A stretch of 64,000 nucleotides of DNA from Malurus cyaneus samueli (Eukaryota; Chordata; Aves; Passeriformes; Maluridae): assembly GCA_009741485.1 (NCBI GenBank), contig CM019236.1, positions 55,551,273 to 55,615,272 of the forward strand. Reading direction: 5' to 3'. Under the pieces are notes generated by a model. It saw only the letters and a list, made by a program, of their open reading frames with translations, ran no database searches and was not told the origin of the DNA. Below, in pieces: positions 30,481-45,900 of this stretch. Position numbers and translations under genes: made by a program. Each line of letters opens with the position of its first letter. Positions within the stretch are counted from its first letter, which is position 1.

Positions 30481-32832
30481 CAGAGGCACACAGGGTGAAG
30501 TGTTTGAAGTTGTAAAATTAAAATGCCCTTTATATGGTGTACCACTTTATCAGTCAAAACTTTATTCTGAAAATTATGAAAATCCAGCTTTTTCATTTAG
30601 GGCATCTTTTCATAAATTTTTTTTACAGTAGCACTACTTTTCTTAAATACAGTTTATAAGGACTGGGTTGTTCTTTTCAGTTGTTCCTTTCCTCTGATGT
30701 TTTGAGGAAGCAGGAGTTTAGGCAAGTATTTAAATAATTCACTGTCAGTGAGTAAATATGTCAAATAAGACAGGGACTACCCCAAATGCTTTCCAGCCAT
30801 GACCAAAACAGTTGCCATTTTGTTCCACCACTAGTGAAGCACTGTTTTTTAACAGAATTAATAAGCAGCTGAGTGGCTAGTAAGGTGAGCAAAATTAAAA
30901 CCATAAGCTGGAAAAAGAGGAAGACTGTAGAGAAGACATGACCTTGCCCCTGTTCATAGCTAATCTGCAGTTATTCCACAAGATTAATGCTTTTTCTCAC
31001 ACTTCAATGTGTGGACCTTTCAAAATGTTCAACTGGAAATAAAGATCCTGTCACAGAGAATTTAAACCTATAGAAAAGTGACTTTCTTTGAGCATTTCTT
31101 ATAAGCTGTCTGTGAGTCCTGAAGAACCCCCTTGGATCACAGAATATTTCTTTCAGTCTTCCCATCCCATCTCTGCCTTCAATACATGTCTGTACAAAAG
31201 AACAGCTCTAAAAATAGCACAACAGACCTCAGAGAGGTAAAATCCATCATCCTTTCCTGAAAGTCACTGTTAATAATAAAGTCAGTTACAAACTGCAAGC
31301 TGTACAGCCTCATTAGTTCTGCTGCAACTGATGAACTGTAACTGCCTGGAAGTAAATGAGGAAACCTGTTGTTCACACAGAAGGAAGAACAGATTTGAAC
31401 AGATTTGATTTTGGCTCTGCAGAGCTCACAGAAGTAAAAAGTGGTAAAAATGTTTTTGTTCAACAAGTCAGCAGATGTGAGTGAATTCACAAAGGGAACA
31501 AATACGTTGTGCAAGAGAGTAACATTTTTTACAGAGTCACTGTCAGTGCCAAACCACATTCTAGACTTTTTTTTTTTAATGGTATTGTGACTATAGAACA
31601 TTCCCCTCACCCGCTTTTTTTTAACCTCCAGAATTATGTGTAATGGACTAAACTCTCTGTTTCACACCCATGTCTTTCATGGAACAATCACTTTTAGTGC
31701 AATGACAGTTCTTTGGTGAAGAGTACAATAGATGACTGCAAACAGCATCACCTTTCCTACAGATGTAAATGCAGCTGTGCATCACTTTGAACTGTTTGTG
31801 GATTATGTAAAATTTGCTCATAAAAAATTTGCTGAGGAGTGAACCTTAATTTGTCAATATCCATAAATTAGTGGCCTCATATAGTGTAATAAAAAAAGGG
31901 CTCATGATGTCTTAGACTAGTCTCACTTGAACAAGGGTAATCGCTTATCTATCTTATTTTACTCAGCAGCTGTAAACTACCATGTAACATACTTTGACTT
32001 CTACAAGCATCTTTAAAATCTCTGGTAGCATTGCATTCCTTTGGTGACTGAGAGAGCTACATCCCATTTTCCAAAGTAATGTAGGCAATCAGGATTCTAA
32101 CCCATATTTGAGAGGAAAAAAAATAAAAAAAGGCCATTCAATTGTGACACTGGCCTAAATTAGACATCATCTGACAAAACTCCTGGCCCAACAGACAGCT
32201 TGTGCAGAAGCAAATGCAGAAGAAAATTATGCCATTTTCCAAAACTCTGTGTAGCTTTTGGATAATGTGAATCAGCTTCTTTATTCTTGGATCCTAGATC
32301 AAATTCAGTGGAAAAAAAATGTCTTCTTTATTTTGTTGCTGTTATACCCAGAGCTGCTGCCTTTGAACATGCAGTCCTCAGTAAACTCATGTTCCATGCC
32401 AAGGTTAAGAATAACAGTAAAATATGAAAATCATGTTTTGAAGTGCTGGAAGCTTATAGGACAATGAAACATTCCACTTCATATTAACTAAATAAAAATA
32501 CCAAGTATCTCCTAAAACATATAATTTCCAAACCTTGTCTAAGCTGCTCAGTAGAATCTCCTAGGGAACTATATCAAACAATGGTCCCTCTTGAAGACAC
32601 AACACTTAAAGGATGACAGAGAACCCAACCACTCCCATTCAAAGGGAAAATCAAAATAGAAGTAAGTAGTTTCCTGTATGCAGCCAGTATTTCCATTTTC
32701 TTTATCCTCTATTTAGCAGAGGAACACGTGCATAGAGCTAAAAAGCCTTTCTGAGGAAAAGTAATTTCAAATTTGATGGGAAGCCAGTCTTCCCTGGAGT
32801 GCCAAATATCGAGATGCATCCACACTCTTTCA

Positions 32833-33513
<681 letters not shown>

Positions 33514-33619
33514 GAAACATTTCAGGCAACTTCTCTCTCTCCTACACATAAAGGGCTTGGGAAAGTCGGTATTCAGAATGATTCCACATCTTCTCAATCC
33601 ATTTTCATGGGCCAAAATA

Positions 33620-36600
33620 TATGCAGAACTTCAAAACTGGAACACTGAACCTAATGGCCGTTTCAGTAGAGAAAGGGGGTTTCTGTGTGTTTTCCTATTG
33701 TCTTTTGCTCTTACACAACTCTGAAACAAATGAAATTAGTACAAATTAATAAATGCATTCCCTCTAGTTAAGATTACCAACCAAGTTTATCACAAGGAAC
33801 AGTTAACCTGTCATATTTTTAAATAGCAGATAAATAACATCCAATATATTCTTACCCATAATGATCAGCTGAACAATGTAATTATAAAATTCTGGTCCCA
33901 GAGGCTGTAAAATCATGAAAAACATGAAGGAATATGGGTTTGCACAGATTGAAGCAGATGAAATGCAAGTGGTTTGCAAAATAATCAATATGCTTTATTT
34001 TCAGTCACTGAGAGAACTGGTATTTCTGGCAGTCTTCAATTTATAAGTTTTTTATGTTGATACTTAAACATAACTTCCCTGTCTTCAGAGACATAACAAA
34101 AAGTCCCTTAGCACATAACAAAAAGACCCATAGCAGAGAGATGCCAATATCCAATCTACAAATGGACAGTCAGAAAGGAAAGTGTTCCCAGTCTACTAGT
34201 TGAAGATTATTAGGCCTCTTTATTCAGCACTTGTGGTGTCTCAAACTCTCTGACCAGCCTTGATTCTCAGAAGTGTTATTAATAAAATGCAGCAGGTTTA
34301 TTAATAAGGTGAGGTGCTTTGGAGCACATGCTGGATGACATGGTAAGGGCACTGCATTTGTTTAGTCTCCAGACAGTACTAAATATATTTCAGCTTTTCA
34401 ATATCCAGTCTATCCCTGTAAACAGATAAATTTGTGCTTTATCCCTCAAATGTTCATTTCTTACAATATTTTATGCTGGTCCTCCAAGGATCAGAAAATA
34501 TGGTTCAGACCATACACATACATGGCCGAGGCTACTGTTTCCATTGCAAGGAAAAATTGAAAAACAAACTAACACATTGCACAGATAGGTAACTGCCAAG
34601 GAGAGTCTGCCTCATCTATAGTAGAAGAAACATCTGGCTAAAGTCATCTTGCCCTTACTGAATATTCCAGACCTTATCTCAATCCTACCAAACTTGCAGG
34701 GGGCTTCTAACACACAAGCATTTTCACACTGGCCATCTTGGTTCACTTCCTCGGCTGCAGCCATCCAGCCTGGATCTTCTTTTTACTGCTTTTTTGTTTT
34801 GTCATCATTGAAGACTTTGTTCCCACTCATCAGCCTTTTCACCCTTATCTGTCCCATCTCTGAACCCATGGGCTGGCTTTTACTGTACCCAAGGGCAATG
34901 ACTTTCATCATTACCTTCGAGATGACAAATTTTTTCTGTGTCACTGAGAAGCACAGACCTCATTCTAGTCTCTCACAAATATTCTAGGGGTTATCTTAAG
35001 TACAGGGATAACTGAAAAAACAAGCTGTCACCAGGTTCACGTGAGTCATCCTTTCACCAGGCACACAAAAATGCTTTAATTGCTGTGTTGACACTGCTTG
35101 CTTAAATACTCACAAAGCTGCATATTTCTGGAATGCCTGTGATCCTTTCTTATTTTTAAACAAATTCCTGTGAAGCTCATATTTATTTGTAGGCAAACTG
35201 GAAAATGTGAAGACCATCAGACCTAATCTGTGATTTATACTGGAACAAATTTCTGTGAGCAAATATGTTGTAGTTAGCTGTTAAAAATAAAATTCTCGAG
35301 TGACATTATACTTTGTGGACGCAAAGTTAACACCTCGTCCAAAACTTTATTAGATAACTGCAGTATGCTGAAAAATAAAGTAAAGTACAAGGCTCTAGTA
35401 TCCTCTCATGTCTGAAACTATCAGGTGTATCAGGTGCATCAGGTGCATATAATGTAAGTTGATGGTTATACAAAACTATACCACTGGAATTTTTAGTTCA
35501 ACTATCAAAACAACAGGTTCAGCAGTACGTGAAATTTAAATGCACAAATTAGTATTTACGCTACTGTACTGCAAGGCTGTTTCAAAAACTGGGAGAGTTT
35601 CCAAGGAGGGTGGCCTGCTGGATGAATCCAAATTGGGAACTAGCCAAGCTCTTTAGGAGGATGAAGGGACTGGAGAGCCAGGGAAACATTAAAGGGTCAT
35701 GAAGGCAGGGGAGATAAGGGTTATTGGCGGGTCACAGGAAGGGAGCATCATGAAGTTCAGTTATATTGCAGGGAACTTCTGAACTTTGCAAGGTCCTATT
35801 TATGTCCTATGTATTGATTTATGTCAGAACAAAATTTTTTTATACCTGAGAGGATTCTTAAAGCAACAGTGAGCACTGAACGGTCTGCCATATGAAGAAT
35901 GTTAGGTGACTAAATCTGTTGCCATTAGGAATGAATCAGTCAATAAAAGATGCTATAAACAATCTATTAACAATATAACCTATTGTTGGATTTCCAAGCT
36001 TGCTATTGTAAATACTTCATAAGAGAATTATGCTTCCTTGTGGGGATTACACCATTGGGTCTACATTTATTCCTGCCAAGTTGACTTATTATTTGGAAAC
36101 TTCCTATAAATTCAGTGTGAAATAAAAGGCATATGAGCTGTTCAAATCTTCTCTCAAGCTCAATGGTAAAGATGAGGAAGTAAATCAGGACTGGGATTTA
36201 ACAATTCAAAACAAAACTTTCTTATGTTTTTCTTTTAAAAGTGTTGCAACATGTTTTAACAAAGCGAGAAGGTACAGTTGATCATTGTGTATAGCAGTGG
36301 GAAAACATTTCTCTCCTCTGCAGTTCCACTGAGGACAACATTTAAAAACAATTTCATGAACTGCAGTGACAGTCACTTACAGTGAGTGGAGAAGTTCAAT
36401 TTAATGAAAAGCAAGGGAAATACTGTGGCTAGTTTAGCATCAGGCTAACAGCTTCAGTCAAACAAAACAGAATAGAATGACAAGAGCTCAAATAGCTCTG
36501 TACATCTATCATGTTCTTGTCCTGAAGAGGGAACGGCAACTAATTCACACAGCTTTTAACCTTCACTTAATCAGAAATTGCAACAGGAGTAATATTAACC

Positions 36601-39600
36601 ATGCTTCACTTATTCTGCCTCCTCTTAGTTGCCATGTGACTCAACCCATACGAGTAAGTGAAAACTTCTTCCCTGAAGCAGCCTTCTTCATGTCTTGTTT
36701 CATGTCAGTGTTGGAACTTGGAAGAAAAGTTGACACAAACGTTTCCTATTTCCTGTGCGCAGCCCATTTCTGAAAAGCGACCCTCTCTGTTTCTCATCTC
36801 TCTTGATTCTCTCATGTAAACAATTCCTCAAAAACCATTATAAGGTCATTTTATAAGCCTGGATTTCTTGACTGAATTGAACAAAACATACTTGTGTGAG
36901 CTGGGGGATTAAATTGGCTGTTTCCAATGAATTCTCAACTCTACTGCTTTTGACTTAGAATTCCACATGGAGACCTCCACATGGAGCTGAAAAAAAGCCA
37001 AAGTTTACCTTATGGAAGAACACACTGCATGAAGACTCCTACTACCCGGACATGACCATGCTTATTCAAAGAACAAAATACAGGAACAGCTGTGAGAATT
37101 TGAGGAATCTGTTTTTGTACAGTTTATGAATATTGACTGGTATCACAGCCTTTCCACATGTAACTGCATCAGACTGTAAACTCAGTTTAATCTGTATGGC
37201 TGGTTTACTGTCACTGTTGTAATCTGTCACCACAGAAAGGGACAAAATAAATCCTTGCACCAAATACAAAGATCACAGAGCTTTCAAGCTTACATGTCAA
37301 AAAGCCCCAAGAAACTCTTGGGCCCCAAGACAGGCTTGGTTTAATTGAAAATCAGACAATTTCCAGGGAACATCATAAACAAGAAAAATAAATAGTGGGA
37401 ACTTATTTCTTTGCTATCTTTTGAAACCAGTACTAGATAAAGCAATGAGAGGGATTTATATAAACTCCTTGCTTCAGGTGACAGTGGCTTAAATCCAGAA
37501 GGCTCTTGGAAGAGGTCATCTATAATTGGAGAGTGCTTACAAAATCAGGACTCCCATAACAGAGCTATGAGAATGTCTGCATGGGCTGAACTCCCTGAAG
37601 GTGTGAAAGGCTACAGATACATTAAATGAAGGGGCAAACTTATGGCTCCAAAACAGTAGCATCCAAACACAAAATCCTGGTGGAGGCACAACTACAGATC
37701 AGGTTGTCATTGCCAAAAATAAAATAGATAAATTTTAGCTAGCAGAAAGGAACTGGTTAATTCATTATCTTGGATTCAAGAATTCTTGTCTGTGTGAGCC
37801 CTCATTTATGCAAAACCCTACTTCACTCTGAGTTTTCCCTTTATTCTCCTTTTCTTCAATACTACACTCAATGTGGTATACTTATTCTGCCTGTTCACCA
37901 TGCAGTGCTTGGAGCCATAAGCATTGTTTTCGACATCATGGTGTAATATGGGTCATTAATAAGGGTGATTTATGTACATTGGATTAAATTCACACGTATT
38001 CTAAAAGATTTTATTTGTAATACCTAACTTTACAGTTATATAAATTGGAAATGTCTCAAATAGCTTTAAATGAGAAGTGACAAGCAAAAAATTCTAGTAC
38101 TACAAGAGCACCCCGAGATCCTGGTTTCTCAGTCTGGGCTGGACTGTATAAAGACAGGAGAAAAGCTCAGTACAAGAGGACATAATATATATAGAGAGAT
38201 GAAGTGATCAGCTGAGCATAACACAGAAAGTCTGAAAAAGAAGGCAATTAAATCTAGATTTGCTAGCATCTCAGTACTAAATCAGTCTGGTCACAAAGGA
38301 TTTTCTAAGGCTGATCCCTAATCTTATAGTCAAGATAAAGTTTTTTTTTTCTCCACTTTCCTGGGTTCTCATTATATTTACACATAAAAGAGATGTCAGA
38401 AAGGACCAAACTGACATCCTCTGTTGCGAGCCACAAAGCCTTGCTTCAGGCTCTTTCCAAATAAAATGTTTTCTATGAGTCTTCTCACTATTCTGTAAGG
38501 GAAAGCAAATGAAATTAAACCAACATCTTAAGCTTTATTTTTTCTTGTGCTGAATGTTTTGTATTCCTCAATTATAAATCATTTTAGAAATCCTTTAAGA
38601 CAAAGTACTCAAACATAAGCTGGACAAAAATATAGGACAATTTGTAGTATCTTTGTTGGATCTGTTTTTCACTGAAAGATAAAAGCAAAAAAACATTCTC
38701 ATGTTTCCAAGAATATTTTTAGCAAATTAACCACACATTAAAAACCCCACATTTTTCCAGCTCAGCACTACATTCTCTCCCCAGTTTCTGGCTGAAGGAG
38801 TCTCCTTTGGTTAGACCTAGAGACTAATTATTTCCTTCAGTCATGTGAAAGAATAATATATTATTCTATTGAACTTAAATAAATACCACTGAGATATAGG
38901 AAATTCAAAGTCTACTATGTCAGGATGTTTCATCTTGTTACAGCTGCGCATGATCCACATTTTTATGCATCCTCCTCTCTCAAGAAACTACTTGCAAGCT
39001 CCAAACATACAAATATTGGTGTATACCTCACCTCTATCAGCTTCAAGACTTTGTTAGTCTGTAACAGCTAGTACTACAGCAACCTGGCTTAAATATCTTA
39101 ACATACACTCAGAAACATCAAAGTGTGAAGCCTGTTCTGTCAGAGGATCTTTGCACACATACCCTTTTCCCCATGCAATCTGCAGCCCAGAAGGTAGTGG
39201 TTATGCCTTTGTTAAAAGTGGATGCAACCAGATAGAAGCACAGGACAAGAACACTTAAAACCAAATATGACAAGTTAAAAAGCCATTGTGTTCTGATATT
39301 TCCAAACAGGTTAGAACTGTCTGGAAATTTTCCAGTGAGCATTTTTCCCACTGTTTAAAGACTTGGCTAGACAAAACTGAAAGTTTCCTCAAAGATGTAC
39401 CAGCATGAGTTATATAAGAGAGAAATTGTGTGTCTCTGTGTCTACGCATGTGTGCAAAGGTCCATCACAATAAAAGAGAAGGGAAATATATAATTAGAAC
39501 TTTCTATCCAGTTCTTACATAGAATTATTTAACATGTTCATTGTAATGAGACAACCAACATAATCAAAGCTTTTTTGTATTTTTCTTCTTGAAATGAAAT

Positions 39601-42600
39601 GATTAATGAAAATGACCATGCCTTTCTTTGGATATGGTTATCTTCATGCCTAAAATGTCATGGACCAATCAAAAAATCCTGATATCAACAGCAGTCATCA
39701 CATGAAATCATTATTTTATATGAAGGAATTTTGATTGCTACTAGTTGAAACAATGGGAAAAAATTGGAACATTTTTAGGAAAAAAACCAATAACTTCTCC
39801 AGCTTTTAAAATTCCAAATCCAGCATTCTCTCAGATCTCAGATATCCTTTATGCTCTACAATGTTCTTGGTTTTTGTATTTTACTTAGTGATGCATTACA
39901 GCTTATCAAGATAACGATTATCTTTGTTTTACTCACAATTATTTAACACTCATATTTTAAAGGAATAAGATCACTACCTCCACATTTATTCTTCTGCAAA
40001 AATCAGCAGACATGTTCCCAGTGTGGGTTACAATGGGGATGCTTGCGCATCACATTCTTAATCAGCTTCAGTTACTGAAATATACCTGTGATATTTATTC
40101 TGCAAATCCTAGATGGCACACCAGATATGCACCAAATAATGAACAGACTGGGTATGTTAACCCTGCCCACAGCACAAGGGTATGAGAGTAAGCAGACACT
40201 GAAACAAGTATGCTTACACAGCTCAAAGTGAGCTACCTGTACCTTCTGGCTCAAGTGTCTTTGTTCATTTCAGCTTCTGGAACTCATATGTGCAGAATCA
40301 GGTTTTTTTTTTTTCAGTGATTTTGATGATGACTACGCAATTATTTCAAGAATGTAGGCTCATCTGTTGGGAGACAAAAATAGGTGGATGGATAAGTTGA
40401 TATTCAGTTAAGAATCTGAAACAAAAAGAATATAAGTCAGGAATGTCAGAATGTACAGGCTGACAGTATTCAGTTGAAATCAAAAGGATGACACTGCACA
40501 TGTGCTGAGACCCTGTCACTGGAGGTACAAAATGATTCAGTGATGAAAAGCCAATTTTCTCAATAATCTGCAGTAACAAAATAACTTTATACAGGATAAA
40601 GTAATCCAAAGGGGTAAATGTTCTTTTCTTTTACAGTGTAAATCAATCTTAATAGTCTTTGATTAGAAAGAAAGTGCTTCTGCTGATAAATTATTTCATA
40701 ACTAAGGTTTTGGAACTTTTGTCATGAATAGGATACTCAGACAATCTGATTACCATGGAAATTACTATGCTTAGCAAGACAGACCAGCTATTAAAACATG
40801 AAAACTAAACATTAAGCAGAAAGCCACAACAGTAGAAGAGAAACTGAGGGCATCTAGACCAGGAAATGAAATTATGTGAAGTGGAAAATGTCTAGAAAAG
40901 CAAAACTCTGGATGTTCCAATTATTTTGTGAAATGCTGGAAAACTTAACAAGATATTATTAAATACACGTTGTATTCTGCATGAATAATACAGCACATCC
41001 TAATACTTTGCAGAACATTCATGATGTAGTGACATAAAAAAAGAAAGGGTCGGGTACTAAATCTGTTACAGAAAACAGCATGCTAGCAGGGCTATCATAC
41101 CCAGCAAGAGTCTTGACTGCATTATAGCACTCATTTTAAAGTTCTAGTTTGTAACAAATCTTAAAAGCATCATTCTTTTACATTACTGCTTTTGTCTCTC
41201 AGGTTAGATCAACAGTAATTCCTGACTGGTGAGAGAGGGCAGAACAGACAAAGGTCATAAAGTTTTACTGGGTATCCCTGGGTCCTGAAGATTATACAAT
41301 TTGTCATGCTTAACAACCATCTTTTTCTCAGTTTGTATTTGAAGCATTGGTTCACACTGTCCTGTTTACTGTTTTATAATTTTTGAGAGCACAGGATTAA
41401 ATTCCATGTGCCAACCGAAACAGATATGGAATATAAACCTGGAATATCCCCAGATAATGTGGCTTAAATGAAGAGACATGTCTGAGCTCCTTACTTTGCC
41501 AATTTGCTGCATTCAGTTCTCGAACTCAGTTTGTGTTACCAAGGGGCTCTGCTTTGCCCTGTGAAGTTGGATGCAAAGTAAATAGAAAAGCAAATTTTAG
41601 CAAAATATATAAATTAATAATGAAGGAAATGGTACGAATTTGTAACTTGAGCAATCAGTTCACTGACAGTACCTTAAGAATAAATTTTGTAGTAAATTTT
41701 AAGATAAACCACTTGGAAAGGACAGCAAAGCTTTCAGTTTCTATTGCACTTTCCGAACAAAACGAAAAGAAAACAAAACATCTTTTTAGTAAGCCTTATC
41801 ATTACTGTTATGCACCACATGTTTTCCAGGAATAGAACTGGAAAAGGTAATTTCTGTTATATAGGACAATCAGTAATTTTGTGTCAGGTAGGACTGCCTT
41901 TTACATAGTAACATGTTTAGGTTTTAGTATCCACATTGTTGGCCATGATTATTCCAGGTGTATTCTCCTGCCCCTTTATATATACATATAAAAAAACTCA
42001 GTCTACTCCCCTTGAAAAGTGGGGAACCAGGAAGACAGAACATCTGACCTGGTAAATGCTCACACACCATTTTGCCAGACAAACCTGTGCAGAAACAAAT
42101 TCCAGAGAATAAATGCATTCTCTTCACAGTAAGCACTGCACCACTACACATGAATTTATTACCAACTGGATGGTCTAAGGGTAGAAAGTCACTCAAATCT
42201 TTGTTCATTGACCTTTCTACTTATTTATAACGGGGGCCTGACCTCTGCAGGAATCCAGCCATCTGGTACTCAGGGCAAGCACTGTTTCAGGGGGATGAGC
42301 ACAGGACACAGGACAGCATTATTTAAACCTTGGCTGACAGAGCCTCAGGTCAGGCACGCCGTCAGTACCATCACCATTTTCACAGGGAAATCAGGCGAAA
42401 ACCCGCAAAACTGGGTTATGAGTTTAGAGGATCTCGTGCCTGCTGGCCAGGCAGAAGAGTGGTTTGGACTTCGGGAAAGAAGGAAAAGCAGGGCTCCTCC
42501 TCACCCAACCACTCCTCCACCGCCCTGCCCGAAAGAGAAGTTCACAGGCTTATTCAGATCCAAGGCTCATGAGACCGTGGATGGCACCTAATTTTTCATG

Positions 42601-42739
42601 TACTCCTAAACACCTATTACCTCCGCTTGGATCAAAACTCTCTCGTGTCCCCAAGGCTGGGTTTCTGTGTTGCCCTGTGCCTCAGTGTGCCCGTTCCGAG
42701 GGAGGGAGGGCACCCCTCACATGCTCGGGGCCTGGCCCA
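33620..42739. other. Between ZNF474-like coding start and CpG promoter; no exon recognised
   Basis: AT-rich sequence. If the CpG segment is the promoter, this would be a first intron of about 9 kb. Only the 9-bp repeat at 35420 stands out. Confidence 0.5.
35420..35446. repeat. 9-bp tandem repeat, three copies
   Basis: ATCAGGTGT is followed by two copies of ATCAGGTGC. It is a small local expansion. Confidence 0.9.
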
Positions 42740-42767
42740 GTCCTGCCGCCGCACCGCGCGCGCCGGC

Positions 42768-42781
42768 GTTACCACGGCAAC
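42768..42781. promoter_or_regulatory. RFX X-box motif
   Basis: The sequence GTTACCACGGCAAC fits the palindromic X-box pattern (GTNRCC, short spacer, RGYAAC) with both half-sites complete. It sits in the centre of the CpG-rich segment, eleven bases before the octamer, which is the spacing expected of a working promoter cluster. Binding is inferred, not shown. Confidence 0.75.
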
Positions 42782-42791
42782 GCCGCACCGT

Positions 42792-42799
42792 ATGCAAAT
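42792..42799 (+). promoter_or_regulatory. Octamer motif ATGCAAAT
   Basis: A perfect POU-factor octamer lies between the X-box and the inverted CCAAT box. A single 8-mer is weak evidence alone; its place within the CpG-rich cluster makes it more credible. Confidence 0.5.
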
Positions 42800-42822
42800 C
42801 CCTGCTGGCGGCGCTGCTGCCG

Positions 42823-42827
42823 ATTGG
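42823..42827 (-). promoter_or_regulatory. Inverted CCAAT box
   Basis: GATTGG reads CCAATC on the minus strand, the NF-Y core. It lies about 40 bases from the X-box, an arrangement common in X-box promoters. GC boxes follow at 42853-42868. Confidence 0.5.
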
Positions 42828-42910
42828 TCGGCGTGGCTGTCAGTCACCGGTAGGGGCGGGTCCGCCCCGGCTCGACGGGCGCTGATGAGGGGCGCGGGGC
42901 CCCCCTCAGG

Positions 42911-45900
42911 TTTGGTGCAAAGCCTGTCTTTTTCCTGCCGGGGAAGTGCGAGTGCGGGGAAAGTCTGATCAGCTGAATATCGGCGAGTGTTCTGTGGGAT
43001 GTGTCTCCCACAGACTCTGCATCCATGCGCAAGGACCCCTCTCTCACGCCCATTCCCCTCTTAACTAGGTGAGAAGGGACAAATGGCGTCATTGCGAAGC
43101 CCAGGCAGCATAGGAGGATAAGCATGAGGAGTCCTAAATCCATCTCCCACGTAAGCACTCTTCTCGTTCAAAAATTCACACTTTTCGGCCAGGCTGTTTT
43201 CAACATTTTTCCAAATTTAAATTCTGCAAGCTTCGTATTTTCCGTGGAAGTAAATTCTACAGAAACAATAATAATTGGAAAGGAAAACAGGAAAACACCA
43301 CTGGTTCAAAAATTCCCGTGGCAAGTGTTCTCTGGTGGCAGTGCCAAGAGCAAGCCAGCAGTGCCACTTTCATGCAGCCCCTTTCTGCTGTTCTCACATA
43401 GTGAGAACCTTAAAATGCTCAGCAGGCGTCGTTTGCACAGGGTCTTGCCAAGAGCAATGTCTTGTGTTCTGCTAAGCAACAAAGATCTACCCAAACAAAT
43501 TCTAGTGCCTGCTTGAAATTTTTGGTGTGCTGTGTATGCTGATGTGAAGCAAACCTGTCAAACGGGCATTTACAATATCACGTCTTTCAACCATGTGAAT
43601 ACCCAGGACTGAGACCCAAAATTAAAATAACAAAAAAGGCTTTCAGAGAAGTAAAATCAGGTTGTCTGATTAGACCAAGTTGCATTGCAAAACGTCAGTG
43701 TGCAAAGAAGGAAAGTGACAGGTGAGGCCTTCTTACACTGCAGCACCAATATGTTCAGCAGTTAATACAGCTTTTGGCTGTGTGTGGCAAAGGAGGTTCA
43801 TCAAATGAGTAGCATTTGGATCAAAAGCAAATGATATTTAACCTGCACTTAGCCTTAGGAGTTAAACACAATTTACACTGCACCAAATTTATTGTTAGCG
43901 TGACACAGGGCTCCCACCTTTTGACAGAATTAAGATGCGGACCCTCTTTTTAGTAGTACTTGCAGAATGCTTTGATGCCATGAAAAAAAGTAGAAGAAAA
44001 TATTATTTAACCTTCAGCACTGATTCTAAATCCCACGACTGTGAGTTTCAAGCTATTTGAGGTTACAAAACTGTGTCTGCATGTAACAGACATATAAATA
44101 AATATTAAAGAAAAATAGTGTGGTTACAGAGCCAAAATCTAGGAAGTGCTAAGATTAAAGTTATCCTCTGCCTAACAGAAAGTTTATAAACAGCAATAGA
44201 AGTATGTTTCCATGTTGTAAACACCTTCATTCACCCATGTGTCTTCAGAACATGTGTCTTCTTTTCTCTAACGTATGATTTTAAGTGGTAGAAAGGTAAG
44301 TGTTGTTCCTACATGAGCTGTCTCAGATATCAACTCAAAAGGTCTGAAAACAGCAAGAGATGTAATCACAGTACAAGATTTATAGGCAAAAGACCCCAAC
44401 ATCTTACTGTTTTTTGTCTTTAAATGAATAAAAGTATTTTCAAATATTTAGAAATGAGTAACAAACTAAACGATACTTCTACTCCAATTTAAAAGTCCAT
44501 CCCAAATCTTTAACAAACTTCTCATCGAAGTGATTGAATATGTCTTCTGTTACAAATATAGTCAATAAAATAATAGGTTTTAAATAAGTTACTATGTATA
44601 TAAAACTTGGTAATTTTTTGTATAAATTCATATATAATATATTAAAAACCGGTGAGAAAGTTTCAGCTGAATTGCTGATTGGTATTTTATGTATGTATGT
44701 ATGCTTGTATGTGTGTAGATGTTCAGGTATTTGAAAAAACAAAAGCAGAGAACCCTGAACAATGTTTGCTATATTACATATGCCATACATGTGGTTTACT
44801 GCAGCTGTCTGGTACAGATCTCTGTGTTATTTTAAATTAAACAGTACAAAATTGTCTTTCATTTCTTCTGGTTTGTATATTTTGCATAGTCCATTATCAA
44901 CTGTTGCTGACTAGATAGAATACAGACAAAAACCACAGGAATTACTTCTGCCAGGGAAAGAAAAACAGTAGAAATGAATTGCTTTCCATTGTGTATCTTA
45001 TTCAATCACATAGTGGACAAGATACTCTCTAGAACAGGCTTTATCATATTTACATTTCATATACATACACAATTATGGCATTCTGGAGCAACAGGAAGGG
45101 CCATAGAGAAGCCATGGGAAATTTATGATAGGATATCAATGTGTCTGATAATTTTCCCAAAGGGTCTGAGGCAAATATCAATAAAAATATTTGTATGCCA
45201 GCAAGACAGGAGCAGCCATGATATAATTGCTTTGCACATATTTTTGTAACCATCATTCCAACTAACTCTGTTGCTTCTGCTGCCCTATTTTGCTTCCTGC
45301 AAACCTCTGGGTGGGATCCTATCTGAAGGTCAGCTTGGAAGCAGCAGAGGAACAATAAATAAACCAAGAGTATGAAAAATGCCTTAAAAAGCAGCCTGGA
45401 TGGGGTGAAGGTGAGAGGTCATCAATTACTAAAACTTCTTTATTTTTACTATTTATTATAGCTCATTTGCTCATGGAGAGAAAACAAATGAGGGAAGTCC
45501 ATTTCATTATGCGTTATCTTTATATTCAAGCTTGCTTTTCTGAAAGTTTGGAAATGTTTGTCATGTGTCTTTCCCATTACCAGTATTCCTTTTCTCCTGT
45601 GTGCAAACCAGTAATATTAGCTTCACTGAAGATTTTCCTATGACAACATGTTTTGGTAGCTAAGATTTAAGAACTTGTCTATTCAGCCCATGAAATCAGT
45701 CTGTGCTTAATATGATTCAGTTGTTGCAAAGGCATTATTTAGAAGACCAATGTATTCATTTTTTTGACATTGCCTTGCTAGATTCCATCTTTTGGCTTTA
45801 CTCTGCAAATTAGCGTGCAGACCCTCCCTCAGAGCGTATCTTCAAAGCATCTGAAAGAATGTCAGTAAATTAATCACCCTCTGGGTTCAGTGACTTTTCT

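Larger units (their letters stand above)
42740..42910. promoter_or_regulatory. CpG-island-like promoter with RFX X-box, octamer, CCAAT and GC boxes
   Basis: This is the only clearly GC- and CpG-rich segment in an otherwise AT-rich window. It packs several classic promoter sites within about 100 bases: an X-box palindrome at 42768-42781, an octamer ATGCAAAT at 42792-42799, an inverted CCAAT box at 42823-42827, and GC boxes at 42853-42868. No TATA box was seen. X-boxes bind RFX factors and are common in promoters of ciliary and testis genes. The nearest recognised gene is the minus-strand ZNF474-like gene starting about 9 kb away at lower coordinates, so this may be its promoter with an untranslated first exon. 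A plus-strand non-coding transcript, or both, is also possible. ORFs across it look like by-products of the low stop-codon density of GC-rich DNA. Confidence 0.7.

Noticed and set aside
42464..42968. Several overlapping ORFs on both strands
   Set aside because: GC-rich promoter sequence has few stop codons; the frames show no domain and cross the promoter motifs.
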